This document shows positions 44,204 to 56,138 of a DNA stretch of 64,000 bases, in pieces. A model generated the notes under the pieces. That model worked only from the letters and a program-made list of their open reading frames with translations. It was not told where the DNA came from and made no database searches. Source of the stretch: Candidatus Omnitrophota bacterium (GTDB lineage Bacteria; Omnitrophota; Gorgyraeia; JABMRG01); assembly GCA_030593065.1 (NCBI GenBank), contig JAUVHV010000005.1, positions 1-64,000 of the forward strand. Direction: 5' to 3'. A program made the position numbers and the translations under genes. Numbering within the stretch: the stretch's first letter is position 1; each line of letters begins with the position of its first letter.

Positions 44204-45400
44204 ATGTCAAAAGAGTCGGTTGACGCGGCAAAGAAAAAGTTCTCGGCTATTATTACAGAACAGCTTGAACGTGTCGAAGAGATGAAAAAAGAGGCGAAGG
44301 TAGTGGATTACTCTGCTCTCTCTCCGATTATAATTGGTGTGTGCTTTGGCGATGGTATTGGTGAAGCCATATCTAAACATGCGGAAGCGGTTTTAAAGCA
44401 TGTATTAAAAGATGAGATAGCTTGCGGGAAGATTGAATTTAAATACATCGCTGGGCTAACCATAGAAAACAGGGCAGAACAAAAAAAGGCTATACCTTGT
44501 GATGTTTTAGAGGAGCTTAAGGCTTGCCACGTTATACTCAAAGGCCCTACAACTACACCCCAGGCCGGTGACAAATGGCCTAATATTGAGAGCGCTAATG
44601 TGGCAATGCGCAGGTACCTTGATCTCTTCGCGAATGTACGGCCTGTGCGAATACCTAAAGATGGCATTGACTGGTGTTTTTTTCGCGAAAATACAGAGGG
44701 AGCTTATCTGCTCGGCTCTAAAGGTTTTGATATTTCAGATGACCTGAGTATCGATTTTAAGGTTACTACAGAACAGGGCTCAGAGCGGATTATCAGAATG
44801 GCTTTTGAGTATGCTAAAAAGAATAATATTAACCGCGTAACAGTAGTGACCAAGTCGAATGTTGTGAAGACGACTGACGGCCGTTTTTCAAAAGTTGCTT
44901 TTCGTATAGCCAAAGAATACCCCGATATAAAACTTGATGAATGGTATATTGATATAATGACAGCAAAGCTTTTAGATCCTGTAAGGAGAAGTGATTTTAG
45001 GGTTATAGTGCTTCCTAATCTTTATGGCGACATACTAACAGACGAGGCAGCGCAGCTGCAGGGGGGCGTAGGTACTGCCGGCAGCGCGAATATAGGCGCG
45101 CGCTGGTCAATGTTTGAGGCTATCCATGGAAGCGCTCCACGTATGGTAAAAGAGGGGAGGGCCCGGTTTGCGGATCCAAGTTCTATGATACGCGCAAGCG
45201 CTATGTTGCTGCGTCACATAGGATACCCTCCATTCGCAAAAAGAATAGAGATGGCATTAGAGGTGTGTGGATTATATGAGAAGAAAAAGGTTATCACAGG
45301 AAGGGATACAGGTGTAACCGGAGCTGAATATATCGAATATATCTTATCATGGATCGACAATCCTGCCCTTGAATCTAATTGGAAAAAAAGCTTGACATAA
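44204..45400 (+). CDS. icd: Isocitrate dehydrogenase (isocitrate/isopropylmalate family)
   Basis: This 398-residue beta-decarboxylating dehydrogenase has the substrate helix ESANVAMRRYLDLFANVRP. Its S-x-N-x3-R pattern is typical of isocitrate rather than isopropylmalate enzymes. FFRENTEGAY near residue 165 and GDILTDEAAQLQGGVGTAGS near 275 follow, the latter with metal-binding aspartates. An N-terminal helical extension of about 45 residues is unusual. The product, 2-oxoglutarate, feeds the glutamate enzymes on either side. Homoisocitrate or tartrate activity cannot be excluded from sequence. Its last codons contain the -35 box of the next promoter. Confidence 0.85.
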   Translation: MSKESVDAAKKKFSAIITEQLERVEEMKKEAKVVDYSALSPIIIGVCFGDGIGEAISKHAEAVLKHVLKDEIACGKIEFKYIAGLTIENRAEQKKAIPCDVLEELKACHVILKGPTTTPQAGDKWPNIESANVAMRRYLDLFANVRPVRIPKDGIDWCFFRENTEGAYLLGSKGFDISDDLSIDFKVTTEQGSERIIRMAFEYAKKNNINRVTVVTKSNVVKTTDGRFSKVAFRIAKEYPDIKLDEWYIDIMTAKLLDPVRRSDFRVIVLPNLYGDILTDEAAQLQGGVGTAGSANIGARWSMFEAIHGSAPRMVKEGRARFADPSSMIRASAMLLRHIGYPPFAKRIEMALEVCGLYEKKKVITGRDTGVTGAEYIEYILSWIDNPALESNWKKSLT

Positions 45401-45419
45401 TATTGAATTATGCTATATT
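45392..45419 (+). promoter_or_regulatory. Promoter of the nfnAB-like genes
   Basis: TTGACA (45392-45397) overlaps the end of the isocitrate dehydrogenase gene, and TATATT (45414-45419) follows after 16 bp. A leader of about 100 bases precedes the best start codon at 45524. Confidence 0.6.
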
Positions 45420-45523
45420 ACATACGATTAACAAAGGCGTTTTTACTTTAGCCAATGATGGCAAAAGAAAAAGCGCTATTTTTTTATGCAAATGGAATTG
45501 ACAGGGTCAGAATAATATATAAT

Positions 45524-46359
45524 ATGAAGATACTTAATAAGCAAATTATAGCCCAGGTGCCGAATGCCAGAATCACGCGGTTGGAGATTCATGCCCCTCT
45601 TATCGCTTCTAAGGTAAGCCCGGGCCAGTTTATCGTTATTATGGTAAAAGAAGAAGGTGAAAGAATTCCTTTGACTGTAGTAGATAAGAACGCGAAGACA
45701 GGTTCCATTATTCTGATTGTTCAGGAGGTAGGTTTTACTACAAAGCTTTTGGGCAGCATGAAAACAGGTGATTCTATATACGCAATAGCAGGCCCTATGG
45801 GCCATGCTACAGAACTGAAGGATTATGGGAATATTATTTTAATCGGCGGAGGCGTAGGCATTGCTGAGCTTTACCCGCTTGCCAAGGGCATGAAAGAGGC
45901 GGGAAATAATGTAACTACCATACTTGGCGCGAGAACAAAAGAGCTTCTTATTCTAGAGGACGCATTAAAGGCGGTATCGGATAGGTTTTATATTACAACA
46001 GATGATGGTACCTATGGCCAAAAAGGTTTTGTTACTGATGTATTAAAAAAGTTATTAACACCGAAAACCGAACACCGAACACCGAATTTAGTATATGCCG
46101 TAGGCCCTATTCCTATGATGAGACTGGTTTCAGATATTACAAAGGAATGTAATCTAAAAACAATAGTTTCATTAAATGCCCTCATGGTAGACGCGACAGG
46201 TATGTGCGGTGGCTGCCGGGTAACGATTGGAGATGAGGTCAAGTTCAGTTGTGTTGATGGCCCTGAATTTGACGCCCATTTAGTCGACTGGGATGAGCTT
46301 ATAAAACGTACAAAAACTTATACTGAAAAAGAGAACCATATCTGCAATCTAAATAAATT

Positions 46360-46363
<4 letters not shown>
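45524..46363 (+). CDS. NfnA-like FAD/[2Fe-2S] electron-transfer subunit
   Basis: This 279-residue protein has a ferredoxin-reductase fold: FAD-binding PGQFIVIMVKEEGERIPLT, NAD-binding LIGGGVGIAELYPLAKGM and a C-terminal [2Fe-2S] site (MCGGCRVTIGDEVKFSCVDG). The final GPEFDAHLVDWDEL is typical of NfnA and sulfide dehydrogenase alpha subunits. With the next gene it would form an NfnAB-type NADH-dependent ferredoxin:NADP oxidoreductase. The conserved N-terminus begins at this ATG; the upstream ATG at 45455 would add 23 unlike residues. Residues near 180 (TPKTEHRTPN) come from an in-frame ACCGAACACCGA micro-repeat. Confidence 0.85.
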
Positions 46364-49136
<2,773 letters not shown>

Positions 49137-49145
49137 ATAGCACAA

Positions 49146-49191
49146 GTAGAGGATGCGCGCTGAATAAGAAAATTCAGTACGCATCCTCTAC
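49146..49191. terminator. Long perfect-armed hairpin after gdhA
   Basis: GTAGAGGATGCG (49146-49157) pairs with CGCATCCTCTAC (49180-49191), and after a 2-base mismatch CTGAAT pairs with ATTCAG, leaving a 6-base AAGAAA loop. No U-run follows directly; T8 occurs only 17 bases on. It may terminate transcription, stabilise the upstream mRNA or be a palindromic repeat. Confidence 0.55.
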
Positions 49192-49228
49192 AAAAAGAAT
49201 CTTAACAAATTTTTTTTACCTAAATTAA

Positions 49229-50338
49229 ATGGAAAAGCCGGATATTATAATAATAGGCGCGGGAGTTATAGGGCTTTCTATTGCTATTGCCTTAAGCGCA
49301 AAAAATAGAAATATCATTGTTATTGAAAAAGAGAAGAGTTTTGGCCAGGGCGCCTCAAGCCGTAACAGCGAAATAATCCATTCTGGTATCTATTACAAGA
49401 AAGACTCATTAAAAGCAAGGCTTTGTATTGAAGGAAGAGAACTTCTCTACCAGTTCTGCCGGGAACATGATATCCCCCATAGGCGGCCCGGTAAGCTGAT
49501 TGTCGCGACGAATGATAAAGAAGCGCTTGAGCTTGGGAAGCTTATTGATAATGGTAAAGGTAATGGCGTGGAAGAGTTACGCCTGTTGGGCCGTGAAGAG
49601 ATAAAGAAAATTGAACCGGCAGTGAACGCGTTAGCTGCGATATATTCTCCTTTGACAGGTATTGTTGATACTCATCAGCTTATGAAGAGGCTGCAGCGTA
49701 TAGCTGAGAATAGAGGTGTTATCTTTGCTTATGGCTGCGAGGTTATTGGAATTGATAAGGAAAAAGAGCTGTATCGTGTTAGAATAGCTGATATTGACGG
49801 CGAGGACATGACTCTTTCTACAAGAATTCTTATTAATAGCGCCGGGTTGTATTCAGAAAGAATAGCAAAAATGGCGGGAATAGACACTACAAAGAATCAT
49901 TATAAGCTCTATTATTCCAAGGGGGAGTATTTCAGGATAAGTAACAGAAAATCGGGAATTCTCAATCACCTGATTTATCCTACGCCTGAAGAGGCGAGCC
50001 TTGGTATACACACGGTTATGGATTTAGACGGTGGTTTAAAGCTGGGGCCCAATGCCTATTATACTGATAAGATAGATTATGATGTTGATCCAGCTAAAAG
50101 GGAAATATTTTACAGATCCGCAAAGAGGTTTTTACCATTTCTAGAGCTTAGTGATCTGAGCCCTGACATGGCTGGTGTACGCGCAAAGCTTCAAGCTGAG
50201 GGTGAGAGCGAAAGAGATTTTGTAATATCTGATGAAGCAAGTAAAGGTTTTTCAGGGTTTATCAATCTTATAGGAATAGAATCACCAGGGCTGACAGCAT
50301 CTTTGGCTATTGCAAAATATGTAGAGAGTATGGTATAA
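49229..50338 (+). CDS. lhgO: L-2-hydroxyglutarate oxidase-like FAD enzyme
   Basis: This 369-residue DAO-family flavoprotein has an N-terminal FAD motif IIIGAGVIGLSIAIAL and GASSRNSEIIHSGIYY near residue 45, the signature of L-2-hydroxyglutarate oxidase/dehydrogenase. SPLTGIVDTHQL near 147 and GVRAKLQAEGE near 316 also fit. The enzyme would return L-2-hydroxyglutarate, a side product of 2-oxoglutarate enzymes, to 2-oxoglutarate. Its position after the glutamate genes fits that repair role. No clear Shine-Dalgarno site is seen. Confidence 0.85.
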   Translation: MEKPDIIIIGAGVIGLSIAIALSAKNRNIIVIEKEKSFGQGASSRNSEIIHSGIYYKKDSLKARLCIEGRELLYQFCREHDIPHRRPGKLIVATNDKEALELGKLIDNGKGNGVEELRLLGREEIKKIEPAVNALAAIYSPLTGIVDTHQLMKRLQRIAENRGVIFAYGCEVIGIDKEKELYRVRIADIDGEDMTLSTRILINSAGLYSERIAKMAGIDTTKNHYKLYYSKGEYFRISNRKSGILNHLIYPTPEEASLGIHTVMDLDGGLKLGPNAYYTDKIDYDVDPAKREIFYRSAKRFLPFLELSDLSPDMAGVRAKLQAEGESERDFVISDEASKGFSGFINLIGIESPGLTASLAIAKYVESMV

Positions 50339-50339
50339 T
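50310..50339 (+). promoter_or_regulatory. Promoter of carB and the amidotransferase run
   Basis: TTGCAA (50310-50315), an 18-bp spacer and an extended -10 (TG-G-TATAAT, with TATAAT at 50334-50339) lie across the stop codon of the lhgO gene. Transcription would start near 50346, shortly before the AGGAGA ribosome-binding site. Confidence 0.55.
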
Positions 50340-50371
50340 ACCAACTTAATTAAATAGGAGAAATAAAATAT

Positions 50372-53300
50372 ATGGCTAAGCGTGAAGATATACATAAGAT
50401 TTTAATTATTGGTTCAGGCCCTATTATAATCGGCCAGGCTTGTGAATTTGATTATTCAGGTACCCAGGCATGCAAGGCATTGAAGGAAGAAGGCTACGTG
50501 GTAGTTTTAGTTAATTCAAATCCAGCTACTATTATGACAGATCCCGGTACAGCTGATAAGACCTATATAGAACCTCTAACCGTAGAGGTTCTAGAAAAGA
50601 TTATAGAGATAGAAAAACCGGACGCGCTCTTGCCGAATTTGGGTGGACAGACAGCTCTTAACCTTGCCTCCAGTCTTTATAAGGCAGGTATCTTAGAAAA
50701 ACATGGCGTAGAGGTAATAGGTATAAAGATCGATGCTATAGAGCGTGGCGAAGACCGCATAGCTTTTAAAGAGACCATGAATAAGATTGGTGTTGATATG
50801 GCGAAGTCAGATCCATGCCACTCTGTTGAGGAAGCTGTGAAGATTGCTGAGAGACTCAATTATCCGGTGGTATTAAGGCCGGCATATACTATGGGCGGCA
50901 CTGGCGGCGGTATAGCATATAATGTAGAAGAGCTCAGGGTAATTGTCGCAAGAGGCCTTTCAGTAAGTCTTGTTAATCAGGTTTTGGTTGAAGAGTCTGT
51001 GCTTGGCTGGGAAGAACTTGAGCTTGAGGTAGTACGAGATCAGAAGGGGCAGAAGATAACAGTCTGTTTTATTGAGAATATAGATGCGATGGGAGTTCAC
51101 ACCGGAGACAGTTTCTGTTCAGCGCCTATGCTGACGGTACCGGAGCCCCTTCAGAAGCGCATGCAGGATCTCTCATACAAAATAGTCGATGCTATAGGAG
51201 TTACAGGTGGAACCAATGTCCAGTTTGCGCATAACCCTGAGGATGACAGGATTGTGGTTATAGAGATAAACCCAAGGACATCGCGCTCCTCCGCGCTTGC
51301 TTCCAAGGCAACAGGTTTTCCAATAGCCAGAATCTCGACAAAGCTTGCTGTTGGAATAACAATGGATGAGATACCGTACTGGAGGGATGGAACACTCGAA
51401 AAATATACGCCAAGCGGTGATTATGTTGTTATTAAATTCGCGAGATGGGCATTTGAGAAGTTTCCGAAGGCTAAAGATGTACTTGGCACGCAGATGAAAG
51501 CTGTTGGAGAGGTTATGAGTATAGGAAAGACATTTAAAGAGGCATTCCAGAAAGCGATACGCTCTCTTGAGATTAAGAGATACGGCGTAGGCTACGCAAA
51601 GAATTTTAATGACCTTTCGTTGGAGCAGCTGAAAGAGAAGGTATCAACCCCTTCAAGTGAACGTATATTTATAATGTATGAAGCATTACGAAAAGGCGCG
51701 ACTGTAGAGGATCTTTATAAGCTCACTTATATAGGGAGTTGGTTTATTAATGAGATAAAAGAGCTTGTTGATTTTGAAGAAAATATCTTGCGGCACAGCT
51801 GGGACGAGCTTACTAATGAGGAACTAATACAGGCAAAAGAATGGGGATTTGCGGATAGATATCTTGCGGGCATTTTCAATGTAGAAGAGAAACAGGTAAG
51901 AGAGAGAAGGATCTCTATTGGAAAGCATGAACGTTATGAAGCAGTGCCGGTAAGTGGGGTAGAAAACGCGGCTTATTACTATTCAACATATATAGGAGAA
52001 GATGTGGTAAGCGTATCGCAAAGCAAGAAGATAATGATATTAGGCGGTGGGCCCAATAGGATAGGGCAGGGTATCGAATTTGACTATACATGTGTTCACG
52101 CGGCGTTTGCGCTTAGAGACGCGGGTTATGAATCTATCATGGTAAATTGTAATCCAGAGACAGTATCTACGGATTATGATACATCGAATAAGCTCTATTT
52201 TGAACCGTTGACTGTCGAAGATGTGCTCAGTATATATGAAAAAGAGAAACCTGAAGGTGTGATAGTCCAGTTTGGAGGCCAGACCCCTCTGAATATCGCG
52301 CAGGAACTTAAAGATAATGGTGTAAAGATAATCGGTACTACACCAGAGAGTATTAAGCTTGCGGAGGATAGAGAGAGTTTCAGGCAGAAGATGATAGTGC
52401 TTGATATACTCCAACCTGAAAGCGGTACAGCTATGTCTTTGGATGAGGCCTTGTCAATTGCTAAAAGAATAGGTTATCCCCTTATGGTGCGGCCCTCTTT
52501 TGTTCTTGGTGGACGCGGCATGGAGATTGTATATGATGAAGATATGCTGCGCAAATATGCTATAAAGGCAATAGATGTAAGCCCCGACCACCCGATGCTC
52601 ATAGACAGATTTTTAGAGCATGCAATAGAGACAGAAGTGGACGCGTTATGCGACGGAGAAGATACTTTTGTTGCCGCGATCATGGAGCATATAGAACTTG
52701 CAGGTGTACATTCAGGTGATTCCGCATGCGCGATACCTGCAAAGACTATTAAAGCAGAGCATCTTGAAACCATGAAGAAATATACCGCGCAGATAGGCAA
52801 AGAGCTCGGTGTTATCGGCCTTATGAATATACAGTATGCTATATGCGATGATAAGGTGTATATTCTTGAGGCAAATCCACGTGCTTCGCGCACAGTGCCG
52901 CTGGTTTCAAAGATAAAGAATATCTCTTTAGCAAATATCGCTACACAGGTAATGCTTGGGAAAAAGCTAAAGGACTTCCCTGAATTAGTGGATATTGATA
53001 CTCCCTATGTAGGCGTCAAGGAAGCGGTATTTCCATTTAATATGTTTCCTGAAGTCGATCCTCTTCTCGGCCCTGAGATGAGAGCAACAGGAGAGGTTAT
53101 GGGTATTGCCGATACTTTCGGCCTGGCATTCTATAAAGCAGAAGAGGCTGCGGGAGCAAAGCTTCCAATTGAGGGCAGTGTCTTATTGACTGTCGCGGAT
53201 AAGGATAAGCAGGAGCTTTTGCCAATAGCCGGGGATATCAAGAAGCTTGGATTTAATATTTATACTACAAAAGGAACAGCGGATTTCTTAAAGGTAAATG

Positions 53301-53581
53301 GCATAGATTCAACGGTGTTGAAAAAATTGCATGAAGGAAGGCCTAATATCGCGGATGCCATCAAAAATAAAGATATACAGCTTATTGTCAATACGCCAAT
53401 AGGACGTACAGGCAAATACGATGATAGTTATATACGCATGAAAGCAATACAGCATAAAATTCCTTATATTACTTCTTTGGCAGCCGCGGAAGCTACTGTA
53501 GAAGGTATAGATGCCGCGAAAAAGAGCAAGATTTTTCCTAAATCTTTGCAGGATTATTATAAAGAACTCAAACCTCGATAA
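50372..53581 (+). CDS. carB: Carbamoyl-phosphate synthase large subunit
   Basis: This 1069-residue enzyme makes carbamoyl phosphate for pyrimidines and arginine. Both ATP-grasp halves are present. The first begins KILIIGSGPIIIGQACEFDY, with VLRPAYTMGGTGGGIAYN. The second begins MILGGGPNRIGQGIEFDYTC, with VRPSFVLGGRGMEIVY. The C-terminal MGS-type allosteric domain follows (from about residue 930). Length is standard. The glutaminase subunit gene carA is not adjacent or anywhere in the window, so it must be elsewhere. Confidence 0.96.
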   Translation: MAKREDIHKILIIGSGPIIIGQACEFDYSGTQACKALKEEGYVVVLVNSNPATIMTDPGTADKTYIEPLTVEVLEKIIEIEKPDALLPNLGGQTALNLASSLYKAGILEKHGVEVIGIKIDAIERGEDRIAFKETMNKIGVDMAKSDPCHSVEEAVKIAERLNYPVVLRPAYTMGGTGGGIAYNVEELRVIVARGLSVSLVNQVLVEESVLGWEELELEVVRDQKGQKITVCFIENIDAMGVHTGDSFCSAPMLTVPEPLQKRMQDLSYKIVDAIGVTGGTNVQFAHNPEDDRIVVIEINPRTSRSSALASKATGFPIARISTKLAVGITMDEIPYWRDGTLEKYTPSGDYVVIKFARWAFEKFPKAKDVLGTQMKAVGEVMSIGKTFKEAFQKAIRSLEIKRYGVGYAKNFNDLSLEQLKEKVSTPSSERIFIMYEALRKGATVEDLYKLTYIGSWFINEIKELVDFEENILRHSWDELTNEELIQAKEWGFADRYLAGIFNVEEKQVRERRISIGKHERYEAVPVSGVENAAYYYSTYIGEDVVSVSQSKKIMILGGGPNRIGQGIEFDYTCVHAAFALRDAGYESIMVNCNPETVSTDYDTSNKLYFEPLTVEDVLSIYEKEKPEGVIVQFGGQTPLNIAQELKDNGVKIIGTTPESIKLAEDRESFRQKMIVLDILQPESGTAMSLDEALSIAKRIGYPLMVRPSFVLGGRGMEIVYDEDMLRKYAIKAIDVSPDHPMLIDRFLEHAIETEVDALCDGEDTFVAAIMEHIELAGVHSGDSACAIPAKTIKAEHLETMKKYTAQIGKELGVIGLMNIQYAICDDKVYILEANPRASRTVPLVSKIKNISLANIATQVMLGKKLKDFPELVDIDTPYVGVKEAVFPFNMFPEVDPLLGPEMRATGEVMGIADTFGLAFYKAEEAAGAKLPIEGSVLLTVADKDKQELLPIAGDIKKLGFNIYTTKGTADFLKVNGIDSTVLKKLHEGRPNIADAIKNKDIQLIVNTPIGRTGKYDDSYIRMKAIQHKIPYITSLAAAEATVEGIDAAKKSKIFPKSLQDYYKELKPR

Positions 53582-53590
53582 AGACCTTTT

Positions 53591-55132
53591 ATGATTAAAG
53601 ACTGGATTGCAATTTTAGATTTTGGTAGTCAGTATACACACCTTATAGCCCGGCGCATAAGAGAGTTTGGCGTATATTCAAAGATAGTTCCATACAAGAT
53701 ATCCGCAAAGAGGCTCCTATCCTCAAAACCAAAAGCGATTATATTATCAGGCGGGCCCGCAAGTATAATTGCTAAAAAGGCGCCAGTATGCGATAAGAAG
53801 ATATTCAATATAGGCATACCGGTTCTTGGCATCTGTTATGGCGCGCAGCTTATGGCAAGGTCTTTAGGTGGAAGAATTGCCAAAGCTAAACAAAGAGAAT
53901 ATGGCAAAGCTTATATTAGCTTAAAGACGAAAAAGGGTATCTTTGAGGGGCTTACTTCCAATGAAATGGTCTGGATGAGCCATAGTGATAAGATAACAAA
54001 ACTCCCCACCGGTTTTAAAATAATAGGTTCAACAAAGAATACTTTGATAGCAGCAATAGCCGACTATAAAAACAGGCTTTATGGGTTACAGTTTCACCCG
54101 GAAGTCGCGCATACCCCAAAAGGTAAAAAGATATTAAAGAATTTCGTATTTGATATCGCGGACTGTGAAAAAGAGTGGTCAATGAGCTCTTTTGTAAAAA
54201 GTTCTGTAAAAAGACTGCGCGAAAAGATAGGTGATGAAAAAGTACTTTGTGGTTTAAGCGGAGGAGTAGACTCTTCGGTCCTTACTATTCTTTTGAAAAA
54301 AGCTATAGGAAAGAATCTGATAGTGATGTTCATAGATAACGGGTTGTTACGCAAGGATGAGGCTGAACTTGTAAAAAGACGGTTTAAGAACCATTATAAG
54401 ATAAACCTTAAGTTTGTAGACGCGTCAGAGATTTTCCTTAAAAGATTGAAAGGCATAAAAGACCCTGAGAAGAAACGCAAGATTATCGGTAGAGTATTCA
54501 TAGATGTATTTAAAAAGCAGGCAAAGGTTCTTGGAAAGATCAGATTTCTCGCGCAGGGAACTCTTTATCCGGACATAATAGAGTCCCATTCAGCTCTTGG
54601 CGGCCCGTCTGCTACAATTAAGACGCATCATAACGTAGGCGGACTTCCAAAAAATTTGAAATTCAAACTCATAGAACCGTTAAGAGACCTGTTCAAGGAT
54701 GAGGTACGGCTTCTTGGTAAGGAGTTGGGTATGCCTGATGAGATAGTATACAGGCACCCGTTTCCAGGGCCGGGCCTTGCGGTAAGGATCATTGGTGAAA
54801 TAACCAAACAGAAACTTGATATGCTACGTAAGGCAGATAAGATTCTTATTGATGAGGTAAAAGCCGCCGGACTGTATAAGAGATTATGGCAGGTCTTCTG
54901 TGTTCTTTTACCTGTCAAAAGTGTGGGTGTAATGGGCGATGAAAGGACTTATGAAGATGTTGTGGCCATAAGAGCTGTTACCAGCAATGATGCTATGACA
55001 GCGCAATGGGCAAAGCTACCCTATGGTTTTCTTGAGAAAGTATCTAACCGCGTTATTAACGAGGTAAAAGGTATAAATCGTGTGGTTTATGATATATCAT
55101 CAAAACCGCCAAGTACGATTGAATGGGAGTGA
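53591..55132 (+). CDS. guaA: GMP synthase (glutamine-hydrolysing)
   Basis: This 513-residue enzyme aminates XMP to GMP. The N-terminal class I glutamine amidotransferase has the nucleophile in [11 protein letters not shown] near residue 80 and the His-Glu pair in [10 protein letters not shown] near 170. The ATP pyrophosphatase domain has the P-loop [11 protein letters not shown] near 222. The C-terminal dimerisation domain ends in the usual KPPSTIEWE. Length is normal. It starts 9 bases after carB. guaB is not present. Confidence 0.96.
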   Translation: MIKDWIAILDFGSQYTHLIARRIREFGVYSKIVPYKISAKRLLSSKPKAIILSGGPASIIAKKAPVCDKKIFNIGIPVLGICYGAQLMARSLGGRIAKAKQREYGKAYISLKTKKGIFEGLTSNEMVWMSHSDKITKLPTGFKIIGSTKNTLIAAIADYKNRLYGLQFHPEVAHTPKGKKILKNFVFDIADCEKEWSMSSFVKSSVKRLREKIGDEKVLCGLSGGVDSSVLTILLKKAIGKNLIVMFIDNGLLRKDEAELVKRRFKNHYKINLKFVDASEIFLKRLKGIKDPEKKRKIIGRVFIDVFKKQAKVLGKIRFLAQGTLYPDIIESHSALGGPSATIKTHHNVGGLPKNLKFKLIEPLRDLFKDEVRLLGKELGMPDEIVYRHPFPGPGLAVRIIGEITKQKLDMLRKADKILIDEVKAAGLYKRLWQVFCVLLPVKSVGVMGDERTYEDVVAIRAVTSNDAMTAQWAKLPYGFLEKVSNRVINEVKGINRVVYDISSKPPSTIEWE

Positions 55133-55155
55133 GAATAGCGGAAAGGAAGACTAAT

Positions 55156-55407
55156 ATGCTGGAAGCGAAAGTATATATTACATTAAAAAAGACAGTAGCG
55201 GATCCACAGGGGTTGACTATAAAACACGCGCTTGAGTCATTGGAGTATAAAGAGGTTAAGCAGGTTCGAATTGGTAAGCTTGTTATTCTGCAGCTGGATA
55301 TGAATGATGAAGAAGAGGCTAAAAAGAGGCTTGATCAAATGTGCCAAAAACTTCTCGCGAACTCAATTATTGAAGATTATACTTTTGAATTAGCGCCTGT
55401 CAACTGA
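55156..55407 (+). CDS. purS: PurS subunit of FGAM synthase
   Basis: This 83-residue protein has the PurS pattern: KVYITLKKTVADPQGLTIKH at the N-terminus, SLEYKEVKQVRIGKL in the middle and KLLANSIIEDYTFEL at the end. PurS bridges PurQ and PurL in the formylglycinamidine ribonucleotide amidotransferase complex. The ATG at 55156 gives the usual length and follows AAGGA; an earlier ATG at 55123 overlaps guaA and adds 11 unlike residues. Confidence 0.92.
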   Translation: MLEAKVYITLKKTVADPQGLTIKHALESLEYKEVKQVRIGKLVILQLDMNDEEEAKKRLDQMCQKLLANSIIEDYTFELAPVN

Positions 55408-55439
55408 TAACCCAAAACCCTAAAGGGTAATAGCTGAAT

Positions 55440-56138
55440 ATGAATTTCGGTATAATAGTATTTCCTGGTTCAAATTGCGATCATGACTGTTTCTATGTTA
55501 TAAAAGATGTATTAAAGCAGCCTGTAAGATATATCTGGCATAAAGAGACAGGCCTGGATAATATTGATTGTATTATCATCCCAGGAGGCTTTAGCTATGG
55601 AGACTATTTAAGATGCGGCGCTATAGCAAAGTTCTCACCCATAATGGCCTCTGTTATCGATTTCGCGAATAGAGGCGGTATAGTGATCGGCATATGTAAT
55701 GGTTTCCAGATCCTTTTGGAGGTAGGCCTTCTCCCTGGAGCCATGCATAGAAATACAGGCCTTCATTTTATCTGCAAGTATATCAATATCCTTACAGAGA
55801 ATAGAGACACTGTTTTTACAGATATATGCGCGAAAGACCAGGTTCTGAAAATACCGATAGCTCACAATGAGGGTAACTATTATATTGATGAGAGGAGCTT
55901 AAGAGAGCTTGAAGATAATAAGAGAATAGTCTTTCGTTATTGCGATGCTGATGGAGATGTCAGTCAGCGATCCAACCCGAATGGCGCGGTATCAAATATA
56001 GCCGGAATTATAAATAAGCGGGGTAATGTACTTGGCATGATGCCCCATCCTGAAAGAAGCTCAGAAGGTGAGCTTGGTTCATCAGATGGCCTGCTTATCT
56101 TTAAATCTATACTTAAAGCATGCAAAGGTTTGAAATGA
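55440..56138 (+). CDS. purQ: PurQ glutaminase subunit of FGAM synthase
   Basis: This 232-residue class I amidotransferase supplies ammonia to PurL. It begins [15 protein letters not shown]. The catalytic cysteine is in [18 protein letters not shown] near residue 85, and the histidine in [11 protein letters not shown] near residue 200. It lies 32 bases after purS. Its TGA overlaps the ATG chosen for purL. Confidence 0.95.
   Translation: MNFGIIVFPGSNCDHDCFYVIKDVLKQPVRYIWHKETGLDNIDCIIIPGGFSYGDYLRCGAIAKFSPIMASVIDFANRGGIVIGICNGFQILLEVGLLPGAMHRNTGLHFICKYINILTENRDTVFTDICAKDQVLKIPIAHNEGNYYIDERSLRELEDNKRIVFRYCDADGDVSQRSNPNGAVSNIAGIINKRGNVLGMMPHPERSSEGELGSSDGLLIFKSILKACKGLK

Noticed and set aside
55123-55155. 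Longer PurS start at 55123
   Set aside because: It overlaps the guaA end, adds residues absent from the family, and the ATG at 55156 has the better Shine-Dalgarno site.
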